From contig RCTD01000024.1 in the NCBI GenBank assembly GCA_014898415.1, positions 930,001-994,000 of the forward strand: DNA of 64,000 nucleotides. The letters run 5' to 3'. Under the pieces are notes generated by a model, which made no database searches, was not told the origin of the DNA, and saw only the letters and a list, made by a program, of their open reading frames with translations. Position numbers and translations under genes: made by a program. Source of the DNA: Stromatinia cepivora (Eukaryota > Ascomycota > Leotiomycetes > Helotiales > Sclerotiniaceae). Shown one piece after another: positions 23,240 through 34,965 of this stretch; position 1 is the stretch's first letter, and every line of letters begins with the position of its first letter.

Positions 23240-23460
23240 ATGTCTACCCTGCACGGAAGGCAAAAGACCGGCTGGAACCAAGAGAAAATCCCTAAGCAGA
23301 ACGTCCTAGACCTTCTCGACCAACTCGAAGCCTTCGGCATCGAACTCTAATCCAAACAGGATTGAATCTGCATCGAAGCTGGGCAAATGGCTTATGCTGA
23401 TCTCATTGAAGACAAGGAAAGACGAGATGCTGAGAACTTACCCACCTCCGGTTGATAGGC
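23240..23460 (+). pseudogene. Small broken gene fragment (MSTLHGRQ...)
   Basis: An ATG at 23240 opens MSTLHGRQKTGWNQEK followed by NVLDLLDQLEAFGIEL. Stops at about 23348 and 23366 interrupt it, after which the same frame continues (ICIEAGQMAYADLIEDKERR) to a double stop near 23452. The leader upstream looks promoter-like. It is probably a decayed short gene; family unknown. Acidic coding-like sequence continues in another frame to about 23625. Confidence 0.4.
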
Positions 23461-23639
23461 ATCCCTGAAAAAATGTGGGAAGAGGTATTCGAAGAGGATT
23501 CAGGTTCTGGAGAAATCTTTGAATTGGAAGAAGACACAGTGGAAGATGCCCTGAAAATTAGTAAGGTCTTTGTGGAGGATGTGGAGACGCGGGTAGGAGA
23601 TTTAATTTTGAAAAGGGATGATTGACCCGGCAAGAACTA

Positions 23640-24020
23640 GAGTGTATGTGGATTCTTGAATGGTGATTCTTGAGATGGAAGGTTAATAAGGGGAATGATG
23701 CTACTGGTTGGGCATAGCATAGTCGATTGGGACATTTGTTGGTGGAAAATTCATGGACTGTATGGAGAAGCATTTGGAAAATTGGATGGTTTACGTGGTA
23801 ACTCCCACGTGAGTCCCAAACTTCCGTGTCTTGAATCGCAGACTATTTGGAGAAATCATCTTACTCTGTTCTTGACGGTCGTCACTGGAGGTTTCATAAA
23901 ATTGCACCACTGGACATGACTGACCTTGAACATACATGTGGAATGAGGAAACAGACGTCGGGTCCGTAAACCGTGTTAATCATTAATCATACTAGCCCTC
24001 AAAACTCATCGATTAAACCC
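23640..24020. other. Spacer
   Basis: No gene is supported. It separates the decayed fragments from the 3' end of the asparaginase-like gene. Confidence 0.5.
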
Positions 24021-25493
24021 TTATTTTGCGTCGACCCAATCAACAACTTCATACTCTCTCCCTTCACCTTCATATATCTCCAAACCATCGTACTGACCAG
24101 GTCTCCATACTCTCATTACAGCCTTTCCATCTTCGTTGATAGCTGCGCGAAACATCCCTCCACAATTATAGTCATAGACGACATGACTCACTGCATCCCT
24201 TCTCCGGCCATGTTTATCAATTACAACCTCAAACTCAATACCGATGATACCTCCTTCGCCTTCACCTGTTTTCTTCCATCGGTCCCCTGCCGATTTAACA
24301 AGATCTCCGCCAGGGCCAGTAACTTCAGTGATGGCGGCTTGTAGGGAAGTTCCAGGACGATAACGAGCAATCGCTGATGCGGTGCGTACAGCAGCTAGGC
24401 GAAGGAAAGAGTCACCATTTCCAGTACCTGACATAGCGGTAGACCTCATATATTTACTGACTCTCAGAGCTTCTTCTTCTAGCCATTCTTGGTAAATCGG
24501 ATTGTAGGTTCTTAAATTTAACCCTGGGAAGCAATCTGCCACATTTGCTTTCAATTGATTACCCAGGTCTATGATAGGTCCTTGGTTGCGCATTCTTCGA
24601 CGGAGTTGTTGGAGTCGATGCAAATCTTCGTGGGCCGATGTATCCTCCCATTCCTCGGCCCAGAAACCGGCCCCTAACGTCGGTGTATCCCCAATTCTCC
24701 CTGTCAATTTATTTGTCATACCTCCAGTACTTGTACCTACGCACAACACTCCATCTGAGTCGAGACAAACGGCACCGCAAGTTCCTTGCGGTATAAATTC
24801 CTGGGCATCCCAAGATGCATGTCCATTTCCATCTTTCTCCTTTTTCAAACCCGATACATGTTCGTCCCATCTCGCTTGTACAAAGAAGTATTTCTCATCT
24901 ACAATCTCCAATCCCCATGCTTCTGCCAATTTCTCTGCCGAATATTTGTGTAGCTGTGAATGTCCTTGTGCTCCATGTGTCTCTTTAAATACTTCCTCTT
25001 CAACACTCATTGGCCCCCTGTGTTCTCCATTCCCACCCTCTAAGTCTTGTTCTCCTCGTATCAACATCTCACGTGCGAGCTTTATAGGATTCTTGACGTG
25101 TTGTAGTCCCATAATACCGACTCCTCTCTTTTTCTTTCCACTAGAAACCATTATCGATGCCTCCAGTTCATTGATTCCATCGCGTGTGAAGACCGCGCCA
25201 TGTCCACTGTTGAATAAGGGATTATCTTCCAATTGTGTAACTGCATAGGTGACGGCATCGAGAGCTGTTGTGGTAGAAGAAGAGGTTTTGTGGAGAGGGA
25301 AAGAGGATGGTGAGGTGAGAAAGTAGTGAGTATTGGATATGATGCGAAGGAGCGAGTCGTGATAGAGCTTGTACTTCGCGGGTGGAAGGTTCGCAGGTAG
25401 AATGTTACCTGCGCCGCCATGAATAATGATGCGAGGGGTTATCTTGTCGGAGGATGTTGGTGAAGGTTGTTTGTATTCCATCTTGTATTCCAT
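24021..25493 (-). CDS. L-asparaginase / isoaspartyl peptidase-like Ntn-hydrolase (490 aa)
   Basis: An intronless frame with all landmarks of the Asparaginase_2 (threonine-nucleophile) family. The N-terminal glycine motif is RIIIHGGAGN (21-30). ALDAVTYAVTQLEDNPLFN is followed by SGHGAVFTRDG (about 96-106) and ELEASIM. The self-cleavage site is GTCGAV, with the nucleophile Thr at 238. The substrate pocket is STGGMTNKLTGRIGDTP, then LGAGFWAE. Autoproteolysis before Thr238 would give alpha and beta subunits; family members hydrolyse Asn or isoaspartyl peptides, and taspase-type relatives cut proteins. At 490 aa it is longer than bacterial enzymes (about 310-340). The extra length lies in a linker before the nucleophile (about 145-235) and in a charged C-terminal part. 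It begins MEYKMEYK, a tandem duplication, so Met5 is an alternative start. No signal peptide is seen, so cytosolic location is likely. Substrate not determinable. Confidence 0.9.
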   Translation of the reverse strand: MEYKMEYKQPSPTSSDKITPRIIIHGGAGNILPANLPPAKYKLYHDSLLRIISNTHYFLTSPSSFPLHKTSSSTTTALDAVTYAVTQLEDNPLFNSGHGAVFTRDGINELEASIMVSSGKKKRGVGIMGLQHVKNPIKLAREMLIRGEQDLEGGNGEHRGPMSVEEEVFKETHGAQGHSQLHKYSAEKLAEAWGLEIVDEKYFFVQARWDEHVSGLKKEKDGNGHASWDAQEFIPQGTCGAVCLDSDGVLCVGTSTGGMTNKLTGRIGDTPTLGAGFWAEEWEDTSAHEDLHRLQQLRRRMRNQGPIIDLGNQLKANVADCFPGLNLRTYNPIYQEWLEEEALRVSKYMRSTAMSGTGNGDSFLRLAAVRTASAIARYRPGTSLQAAITEVTGPGGDLVKSAGDRWKKTGEGEGGIIGIEFEVVIDKHGRRRDAVSHVVYDYNCGGMFRAAINEDGKAVMRVWRPGQYDGLEIYEGEGREYEVVDWVDAK

Positions 25494-26545
25494 GTTGATT
25501 ATGGTTGTCTAGGGATTTAGATTGGAGGGTTCGCAGAAGCCGTAGAGATAGGAGTCGATAAGGTCGATAAGTCTAGAATGTTAAGAGAAAAGAGAAAGTG
25601 TCTTGCTTGCGCAATGAGGATATAATGAAGAGTGGTTGCAAAAGTCAATATCAACGCAAACGGCGAATACAAAAATGTCAACAAGATGAAGGGATGAAGA
25701 TGTCTGATTTGAGGTTAAAACCTCCAAACAAATTAAACATTCATTAATGCTTATCGATGCCTTATCATGATAAGAGTAACCTTATTTTGCTTGGCATTAC
25801 GAGAAATGGAAATGGAGAGATAAAGTGGAGCACCTGTGAAAAGTCACGTGTTACCACAAACCCCATTTTTCTTTTTCCTCTAGTATAGATCAGATCAAGC
25901 ATTAGCACGAAGTTTAACATAAGTTCAAAAATGCGAAAACACCCACAGGCAATGATTAGCATCTTATAGGCCCTGACTTTCTTCCACTCAGTCGTTCACA
26001 CTGGGTCCGAAAAGTAGATACCCAGCCGTTTAATGTTGGAAGAGATAACGAATTAGATGTTCTATCTTCCAACCTGGCTGGTTCTTTCATCACTGGGGCC
26101 AAGTAAGCCTTTCCCCTGTACATTGCTGTGCACACTGCAGCGATCGCTTGTTTCATGCAACGCTGCAGGGGTTCTCTGATAAGAGCAGGTTTATCTTGGC
26201 TGTAAGGAGTAGGTCCTTGATGTGGAGAGATTAGTTAATATGGAGATCAGAGTGCGGCGATTCGGGAATACATCATGATGCATTAACTGTGATGCAACGT
26301 CGAAACTGGATGCAGCTTCGTATCATGAATTACAACTTCTACGGGAAATGATAAGTATAAGAAGTCTTTGTTCCTCTTGTCTCGTCGCTATTTTTCATCA
26401 ACACATCAAACATCACTTTTCAACCTGTCGCCTCAAACAAACACCAAGTGAGCTACCTATACTAAGATTTGACTATACTTGGGCTCAGCGTATTCTAATA
26501 TCCAATATAGACAACCCATACAACCACCCACCTCAATTAATCATC
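25494..26545. other. Intergenic region between two divergently transcribed genes
   Basis: This holds the promoters of the minus-strand asparaginase-like gene and the plus-strand small gene. A CACGTG box lies at 25845-25850. A 66-codon minus frame at 25956-26156 has no recognisable domain. CT-rich leader-like sequence precedes the ATG at 26546. Confidence 0.6.
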
Positions 26546-26838
26546 ATGGGTCTTGGAGAGGATGTCAAGGAGTTCGGAGAGAGCGAAATGCAACAAGGTG
26601 GAAATAACGGAAACAACATCGGAAACAACATCTCAAACAACTCCAATGGTAACAGCGATAGCGCCAAAGATACCATGGCAGACTCTGGTATGTTTAGCCA
26701 TCCAGCTACTCTGTACTCACTGGATTCTGACATTGCTTCCTCATAGCCGTCGACTCATTTGCAAGCAAGGAGGGAATGCCTTCCCAAATGGACTCTGGAA
26801 TCAACAACGTTGTCAATGATGAAGTCAACAAGTTTTAG
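26546..26838 (+). CDS. Small Asn-rich hydrophilic protein (77 aa, two exons)
   Basis: Exon 1 is 26546-26687 and exon 2 is 26747-26838 (TAG). The 59-bp intron has GTATGT at its donor, CTGAC as branch site and TCATAG at its acceptor. The protein begins MGLGEDVKEFGESEMQQGG. It then has an Asn/Gly/Ser-rich middle (about 20-40) and a C-terminal segment VDSFASKEGMPSQMDSG followed by INNVVNDEVNKF. The alternation of acidic helix and the ending EVNKF resembles small, highly expressed fungal hydrophilic proteins of unknown function that are often stress-linked; that likeness is from memory and weak. There is no signal peptide and no Cys. A CT- and CAA-rich leader precedes the ATG, typical of a strongly transcribed gene. 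Confidence 0.75.
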
Positions 26839-27450
26839 ACATCTATGGCTGTTTTAATGATTAATGTCGGATAGGCACGGCCTCTTTGGGGGGTTGTGTA
26901 ATTTATTACCATTCGCGCTGGATCAATATCATCTAAATTTCATCAAAGCTAGTTGTTGTTTCTTTTTTGTGCATTTCATTGTTCATCCCCCGCTATCATT
27001 CGACGTATGTGTATGCGTAATAGGGTTAATTTGTTGTGTAAAGTACTGTTATCAACCACGGACAAATTAACTACCTTGGGATTTGGCTTAGCATGATCGG
27101 TGGTGAGAAGAGCTTGTATGATAGTGTATGTGCGATTTGAGATCGAAGGTGTTGTGCCTGCCATGTTGGCGGTGCGTTGATATTGTCGATTTATTTTAAT
27201 ATCTGAGATTGGTACTGGGAACAATATTGAAATAAGAATAAGTTATCTTTTTATGCTGTAAGTGGGTATGATAATGTTGGGCTGATATTGTAACTTGTTG
27301 GAATTGTGCCTTAATTAAGGTAATCAATGATGACAGGGACAATGCTTCTCTTATACTTGTATCGCAATAGAATGTATATAAATAATGCAAGTAATCTACA
27401 TTTCCACTCATTTCTTATCGACCCCAAAAACGATACAGATATAGTAATAT
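26839..27450. other. 3' flank of the small gene up to the AT-rich block
   Basis: Ordinary composition, no gene seen. It ends at the abrupt start of repeat D1 (TGTGAAAGAGG at 27451). Confidence 0.6.
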
Positions 27451-29486
27451 TGTGAAAGAGGTAGGTCGAGATACATACGTCCCGATAGCACATTGTAAAG
27501 GGAAATGGGAATTGGAATTGATCAGATTATATTATAAAGACTTCAAATAGTAAAATTAGTAGATTTAGATAATGATTTGGATTGTATACAAATGAAATAC
27601 AAAAAGATTAATGGAAAAACGATTAATTTCTTTTAAAAAAAGAAAAGCAAAGTTTTCTTTTATATTTAATTATAAAGAATTATATAATTATATAATTACA
27701 AACTAATTATATATTAAATTTTGATATCCCAACTTTCTTATACCCTTCCCCTCCCCGAGATATATATTCTATTTAATCTTAGAATAATTACAAAAAGTAA
27801 AAACCAAAAAGATTAAAAGATAATTATAATTAGGTTAGGGAAAATCAATTAAAGTATCAGTAAATTAGGGTAATGAATAATTTTTAAGATTGTTTTAAAA
27901 AAAATAATATACTCTAGATTCTTATTGATCCAAATTTATTTCTATTGCTTTTTATCAAATTCGATAAAAGTTTCAAATTCCTGAAAAACATCTTCATTAT
28001 CTTTTTCATCTCCAGCCTTTCTTGAATATTTAATTGAATATTTTATAATGAACTTTATACTTGTAATTAGACTTTTTAATGATTTCTGAATATGATTTAA
28101 ATGATAAATAGGGATTTTTGGCGTTATAAACTTTTGTTTAGCATTGAAGAAATAATCCTTTCTTTTATTGTTAAATTTTTTAAAAAACTTTTTTATTGGA
28201 AAGCAATTTATCTATTCTTTATTTGATTTATAATCTATATTAGGGATTAAAATAATATTTTGTGTTCCAGAAGATTCAATTGGGGATAGATTGGATAGTA
28301 TTGTAGATTGATTTTGAATCGGTTTTCATTCTATAACTTTTTTTCCTTTTCCAATAAATTTCTTTAATATAGATTAAGGTTTCCCAATAAAGGATTCTTC
28401 ATCAATTAGATTTACAATCTCTCAATCACCAATGTTTTCTTTATTAAGGAATTCATTATCTTCAAGATTCTTATTATAAAGAATTTCTTATTTTTATAAA
28501 GGTATATTATAATCTACAAATAATAATTGATCTCTTTATTGCTTTTCTTTATTTTGGAATACTTCAAATTGAATGATCAGATTCGTTATTACAAAATTAT
28601 ATTATCGTTTATATCAGAATTTGAATTTATTATCATTGATTTTGAATAATCTATTTATTATTTTTTTAATAATATTAAAATCCCAAAATAAATATTCTAA
28701 AAGAATTATAGAAAAATAATCTTATAAAATAAAATTGATATTAAAAAAAAAAGATTAAAGAATATAAAGATCTTCTTTATTAAATTTGTTTAATTTAAAG
28801 AGGATAATTTGATTTTGAAGAGATTTCTGAAGGTTTTTATAAAAGTTATTATTCTTTATATTTTTTTTGTTTGAAGTTATAATTAGATAAAAAATCGAAA
28901 CTAAAATCGATTTATAAGATTTAGAAGAATCGGTATATTTCAAAATAGCATTTGGTTATATTACATTTATTTGGAATTCAGGTTTAGTTAAAATCCTTTA
29001 ACGAAATTGATTCTTTTATTCGATTTTCTGAAAAGCTTTATTTTTTGTTGTTTAATTAAGATTATATTATAATTGATAAATGAAAGAATACTTCTTTAAA
29101 AATTTCTGAATTAAATTGTTATTATTATTTAGTTTATAAAAAGTAAGGATTTGATGTTTTTTATAAGAGCTTTTAATCGATTTTTTTGATTTAAAAAGAT
29201 CGATTATGATAATTATTCTTTTTGAAGTTTTCTTTTATTTATCTTTAAAAATTAAATAAAAAAGGTTAAAAAAGGAATAATAAAGATTAAACTTTTTATT
29301 ATAATCAAGAAAATATAATATAAATAAAAATATTAATACAAAACGGAATTCTTTATTCTTCTGAATATAAATAACGGTATATTATAATATAGAATCACAT
29401 TTTAAAAGGAATTGAATAATCGAAAAGTAGCAATTCGGGAACAGGTTTTTTTTTGAAGATTTTATAGAAATATTATTTATAGGTAA
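27451..29486 (-). mobile_element. Repeat D1: 3' part of an AT-mutated retroelement-like repeat
   Basis: It begins TGTGAAAGAGGTAGGTCGAG and is colinear with 56830-about 58865 (repeat D2) over some 2 kb, with scattered transitions. The TG start fits an LTR end. Minus-strand open stretches (28755-28943, with FYKNLQKSLQNQIILFKLNK then EDLYIL) suggest that the coding strand is minus, but I cannot place the family. D1 stops exactly where B1 begins (TGTTGG at 29487), whereas D2 continues, so B1 interrupts D1. Confidence 0.7.
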
Positions 29487-31362
29487 TGTTGGAAATGAGG
29501 CCATCATAAGATTAGAATTGAGGTCACGTGATCATAATGATGCACAGACCATATTTGGGAATAACCTCAATTCTACTCCTACTAAAATAATAAATCCTTA
29601 ATTCAATTTATATAATCAATAATATTATTATTTCCTATATCAAAAGTTAACAAATTATGAGATCCAGTTGTACAATAGTGATTAGAAAACAAAGCAAATC
29701 GAGAAAGGATTAGTATAATTAGTAGAAATGAAACAAAATGAAAATTAAAGTTTTCATATAATATTATCGAAATAGAATTGAAATACAATAATATAGTTTA
29801 TAATTTACAATATTATAGATCAAAGTAGAGAGCAATTTGTATAATACTAATATAGAATTATAATAAAAGCGAAGAACAAATTTGTATAATTATAAGAAAA
29901 TATATTATAATATAATTTTATAAATTTTCTTATTATTTTATTTTTTATATTTCTTTATTATTCTGAATCTATTTGCTATATATTTTTTAAAATCGTTTTA
30001 AAAATCTAAAGGTTATCTTCGATATCTATCAAATAGTAAGAAACCTTTACAATATCGAAATCAAATAATTCTTCGAAATTCGATCAAAATAATTATAAAT
30101 GATAGTTCAGATAAATGAAGATATAATTGAAAAAGAAAGGATGGTTTTATATAATTAATCAAATATTAAATAAATATATATAAATTATAGGATCTAATAT
30201 AGTATCTATTTATAAGATCAATAGTTGTATATATTATAATATTGAATTGAAATCGGAATATTTAAAGAATAAAGCGAATACATTATTATATATTTGTATA
30301 ATATTCAATAATGACAATGAAATCCTTATCGATGAATATTCAATAGTATATATATTTTGAAGATATCTTAAATCGAAATATATCAGAATCAATATAATTA
30401 TAATTAATATATATATAAAAATAATCCAGAACTTTAAATTTCAATCTGATATCTATTCTAATATGATTATTATCGAAGTCTGAAATAAATTAAAAGAGTA
30501 TAAAAGGAAATTAGAGATTGCAAATAAAAATTATCGATCAATATATCAAAATATTATTTTGTTCTTGATTTTAATATATAATCTTTTAATCGATTATCAA
30601 AGAATAATAGATATATTGGATATCCAAATCAGTTTTAATATTGATAATAAAATTAAGTATTTATAAATTAAAGAATTTTATTTTAAAGATAAATTAGAAT
30701 AAATATAAATTATAAAAGGATTTAGATACACTTTTCGATATCAAAAATCAGATTTCGAGATTTCAAATAATGTTTATAATCTATATCAAAAAAAAGATCA
30801 TTATATATAAAATTACCTATATTTAATATAAATTAATAAACTCCTTTACAATTATTTTTATTATTAAAAAAAAAAGGAATCATCAAATCCAAAGAAGATC
30901 TATTTCAATAAAAAAAATCAAATATATTTTACTAATAATATCTCTAAATTAGATTTCGATATTAAGGATATAATAAAGGAAGATTATAATTTAATAAAGG
31001 AAATTATTAATAAAGTTTTCCTTAATAAATAATATACCGATATAAATGCTTCTTTATATATATTTGATCAACCTTTATTATTTAAATTAATAGATTTTAT
31101 TATTAAATAAAGAATAAAGATTAATAAAGAAATAATATATTATCATTATTAAAGTTTAATGGATATAATATATAAAGATAATTCTAAGATATTATTTTCA
31201 AATATATTATATATATTAAAATTAGAAGTAAATTTATTATTAGGAAAAAGGATCTGCGAAATAAAATTATAAGAGAAATTCAACTTTTATTATATATATT
31301 TCAAAAAGAATAATAAAAAAATTATTTATATTAAAATACAAAACGGAATATATATGATTTTG
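29487..31362 (+). mobile_element. Copia family B, forward fragment B1 (5' LTR to protease region)
   Basis: It starts with TGTTGGAAATGAGGCC, a canonical TG end with a CACGTG box at 29525-29530, and runs through decayed gag into a region just after protease. The plus-strand frame near 31157-31355 (FSNILYIL, LEVNLLLGKRICE) is the copia segment that follows the protease. The same segment occurs on the minus strand at 35536-35718 in B2. All reading frames are broken by RIP-like changes. It ends abruptly at about 31362, where an opposite-strand B LTR starts. The LTR's own 3' end cannot be fixed because no second LTR of this copy is present. Confidence 0.75.
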
Positions 31363-31528
31363 TTAACTTTTGGTGCAGGAAGTAGTAGTATTGTTGATTA
31401 TATAGGTTGAATTAAAGATCTATAATTCTAGTAGAAATAGAATTGAGGTTATCCCCAAATATAGTTTGTATATTATTATGATTATATAATCTCAATTTTA
31501 ATTCTATGATGGTTTCATTTCCAATACT
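31363..31528 (-). repeat. Truncated 3' LTR of B2
   Basis: The reverse complement matches the start of the B LTR at 29487 and 51428 for about 165 bp. The terminal TG has become TA (TATTGG). It is cut at its left end by the junction with B1. Confidence 0.75.
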
Positions 31529-32539
31529 TTTTTATTGAGGATATTCTATTCGATTCTTCTAGGCTATTAATTCTAATATTTTCTTGAATTTTTCAAAAAC
31601 AATTTTTGTATAAGGTTTTATTATTTTGTTAATAATTATATTATATATATTAATATAATTAATAACGATTTTCTTCTTTTCTGTTAAGTTTCTAATAAAA
31701 TGATAATTGATATTTATATGTTTAGATTGTTTCTATAAATATAGGTTCTTGGTTAAAGCTAAAGTATTCTGATTATTATTAAATATTTAAATTATATTTT
31801 TATTCTTTTTAATATAATTTGATTTGAATAGATCTTTGAGTATTTGTATAATTCATCTTCTTTGTTTGATGAATATTGTTATTGTAATATATTCTGATTC
31901 TGTATTAAAGATAGCTATAGATATTTGTTTCTTGTTAGTTTATGATATAGGGCCTTTATAGAATATCATAACTTTCTTTGAAACATTTTTCTGATTATAT
32001 TTGTTATTAACCCAATCTATATTTGTATATATTTTTATTGTATTATTAGGTATATTGTATTTTTTGTAGATATCAGATTATACTCTTTTTGGCCTGAATT
32101 ATAACTTTTATTTGATTATTGATTATAGATATTATATTAGATTCTTCAAAGTTATAGTATAATATTTTGTTGATTTTGCTATAAATTGTAAAAATCTTTC
32201 AATTGAGAATGCTATATTTGATCAAATGTATATTATTGGATAGATTATATTTTCTATTTATTATTGATATTCGTTTATATTTATTAGTTCATTGTTATTA
32301 ATTGTTAATTGAAGATGGGTATAATTCATTATTAGTAATTTCTTAGCTTAGTGTTATTCATATATAATACTATATTTGATTAATATAATATCGAGATATT
32401 CTTTTTAATTTATAATTAATATATATATTTTTCTATTATAAATAATTTTAATATTTAGGATCTTATTAATCTCCTTTAGATTTTTGATATTAAAACAAAT
32501 TGATAGTTTTTCATCGAATCAAATGATTTGTAATAATAT

Positions 32540-33115
32540 ACATAATACAATAACGATATTGTTAATATATACCAGTAATATTATATTATAGTTTTTGAAT
32601 ATATATAGATATAGATTTGTCAAACTTTATATAAAACTTATATCTAAAAGTTCTTTCTTTAATAATAAATTCCAATTCCTTTCAATTTATTTTAAACTAT
32701 ATAGATTTTATAGGATTTGTAATATATATCCTTTTTCGATTTTGATATTTTGGGGTAATTCAAGGTAAATTTCTTCTTTTAAATATAATTCAATAAAGGT
32801 GTTTTTGATATCGAAATATGAATATTCCAAATTTTCTTTTGCAATGATAATTAGGAATAGTTTGAGTATATTTAGTTTTATTATTAATACAAATGTTTTA
32901 TTGTAATCTTTTTTTAGTATCTAATTGAATCTTTGAATTGTTAATCTTATTTTGAATTGTTCTATCTTATTATTTTTTGTTTTAATTATAAATATTTATT
33001 TTGTCGAAACTAGATTACTTTTTTTAAGAAGTATATATTCTTCCCAAATACCATTTTGAATTAAAGATATGATTTCTTTTTGAATAACTTCCTTTCATTT
33101 TTCAAAATGTTTTTG
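32540..33115 (-). pseudogene. B2 reverse transcriptase remnant, active site destroyed
   Basis: Minus-strand fragments resemble copia reverse transcriptase: an opening block EVIQKEIISLIQNGIWEE (about 33090-33040) and a core block LLVYINNIVI (about 32580-32554). The family has two Asp at the YxDD position; both read Asn here, as expected from G-to-A change of GAT codons. Many stops. A dead relic. Confidence 0.7.
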
Positions 33116-33557
33116 ATCTGATATTACTTTTTATAAGTTCTTAGTATTTTAATTTCTAGAACTTCTTCGGCCAGATATACTATACTTTTTGTATTATTTG
33201 TATTTATCAATGAAATTATAAAATCTGAAATGATCTTATCTTTGATATAAGGATCTATCTTATAAATAATTGGAATTGTAATTATAATGTATTTTATATT
33301 TTCTTGAGTTTTGGCTTATATAAATATTACAATCAATACCTTTATAATCTTACTTTTCTATTCTTTTTTAGAATCTTGCTTTATATTTCTTTTTTGTTTT
33401 TGTATTAAATATTTTGAAGATTCATTTTTAAGATCTATTGTATCCTTTTGTTTAATTTTAAATGATTATAGATTTATTTCGTTTTTTGATTTTACTGAAA
33501 TAGATTTATTAGCAAAATTTAAGACGATTTTAAATTTTGTTTTTGGTATAGATTTAG

Positions 33558-34087
33558 GTATAAGAATTTCTAATAAGTTTATTAAATCACTTAATAATAT
33601 TAACCGAACCGATGGTTATATGATCACATGATATATTAATAATATAATTTAATATCATTAAATTTTATTATTATACAAAATCTCGATCATATATCATATT
33701 AGAATGATTTATAATGGAATAGAATGTGATAGAAGTGTATAGAACTTTCTTATTTCTAAGGTTAAATATTATTGGTTACTATTTCATTTCATTATATAAA
33801 ATGATTCTATAAGATTCGATTTAAATCGATCTTATTTATAATTATAGAATATTATAGAATTTCATAGAATCCTATCAAATACTATAAATAAGAAGATTTT
33901 CTTCAAAGAATTCTTCTGAAAAACAAGCAAAATAAATTCAATATTCAATACACTTATATTTTGACTTCAACCATTATATATTCGATTACCCTTTTAAGCT
34001 ATATAACTAAGTCTTCCACTATAATAATAGTGAATAGTATTATTATTATATTATTCATTATTATTAACCAATCAACCTCCTCCAAGA
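33558..34087 (+). repeat. Solo LTR of copia family A
   Basis: It matches the A1 and A2 LTRs end to end (TATAAGAATTTC to CCTCCTCCAAGA, 530 bp). TTAGG occurs at 33553-33557 and 34088-34092 as a perfect 5-bp target duplication. No internal sequence remains, so it arose by LTR-LTR recombination. It splits the B2 region between the linker and reverse transcriptase. The CACGTG box is mutated to CACATG. Confidence 0.93.
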
Positions 34088-34965
34088 TTAGGGTCTATAG
34101 AAGTTGATTTTTGAACTGGAATTTTTGGAATAATGGATTCAATATCTGAAGTATCTTTGGAAGAAGATTCTTGATTTGTTTTTTGGATATTATCATCTTT
34201 ATTTTCATTATATATTGGTATTGATATATTTAATTTATTTGATTTCAATTTGACAATTGGGGTGTTTAATATAATTATTGAATTCGGTATAATATTTGTT
34301 AGAGAGAACATTTGGAACAAAAGTAATATAGATATTGTGTTTAGTGTTGAGGATAAAGAAAATACCGAGAATGAAGAAAATGCTTTATTTGTTGTTGGTT
34401 TATTACAAAATCTTCGATCTAATTTTATATTCTTAGTTCCTTGTAGATTTGATTTACAATTTCTTAATTTAAGATCCAAATCTCCTTTTCGATAAAATTC
34501 ATTTATAATTACTTTACTTGATCAAAATGTATAATCTAGTTTTAGAGAATACATTTTGATATATTTGTTTATAACTTTTGAATATTCTAGGAATATATCA
34601 ACTCTCGAAATGTTCTGCAATTTGTTGTATTTTTGCTTTTTCGGAATAATCTTAAAATTAATATAAGTGTAACATTTGTTCCCTCAGACTTTGTATATTT
34701 CTATATCTAATATTATATCTGTAAAAGCTTTTATAAAGGATCGATTTATTCCGTTTCTATTAAGATCAATACTAATATAATTCCTGATATAAATATTATA
34801 CTCTATAACTTCATCCCAAAACTTTAATAATAATCTAATTTTTTTTAATATTGTTTTTATATCTACTTTTGCAATCCTTATATTTTATTCTATTGATTTG
34901 TTTTGATATAAGAAAGCAATTATTATAATTTCGGATTATATACTTAATAACTATTCACGAATAGC

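Noticed and set aside
33311..33631. 106-codon plus-strand hydrophobic frame that looked like a membrane protein
   Set aside because: It crosses the solo A LTR boundary at 33558 and lies opposite decayed reverse-transcriptase sequence.
34250..34495. Plus-strand frame in B2
   Set aside because: It is the shadow of the minus-strand Ser-rich linker of B2.
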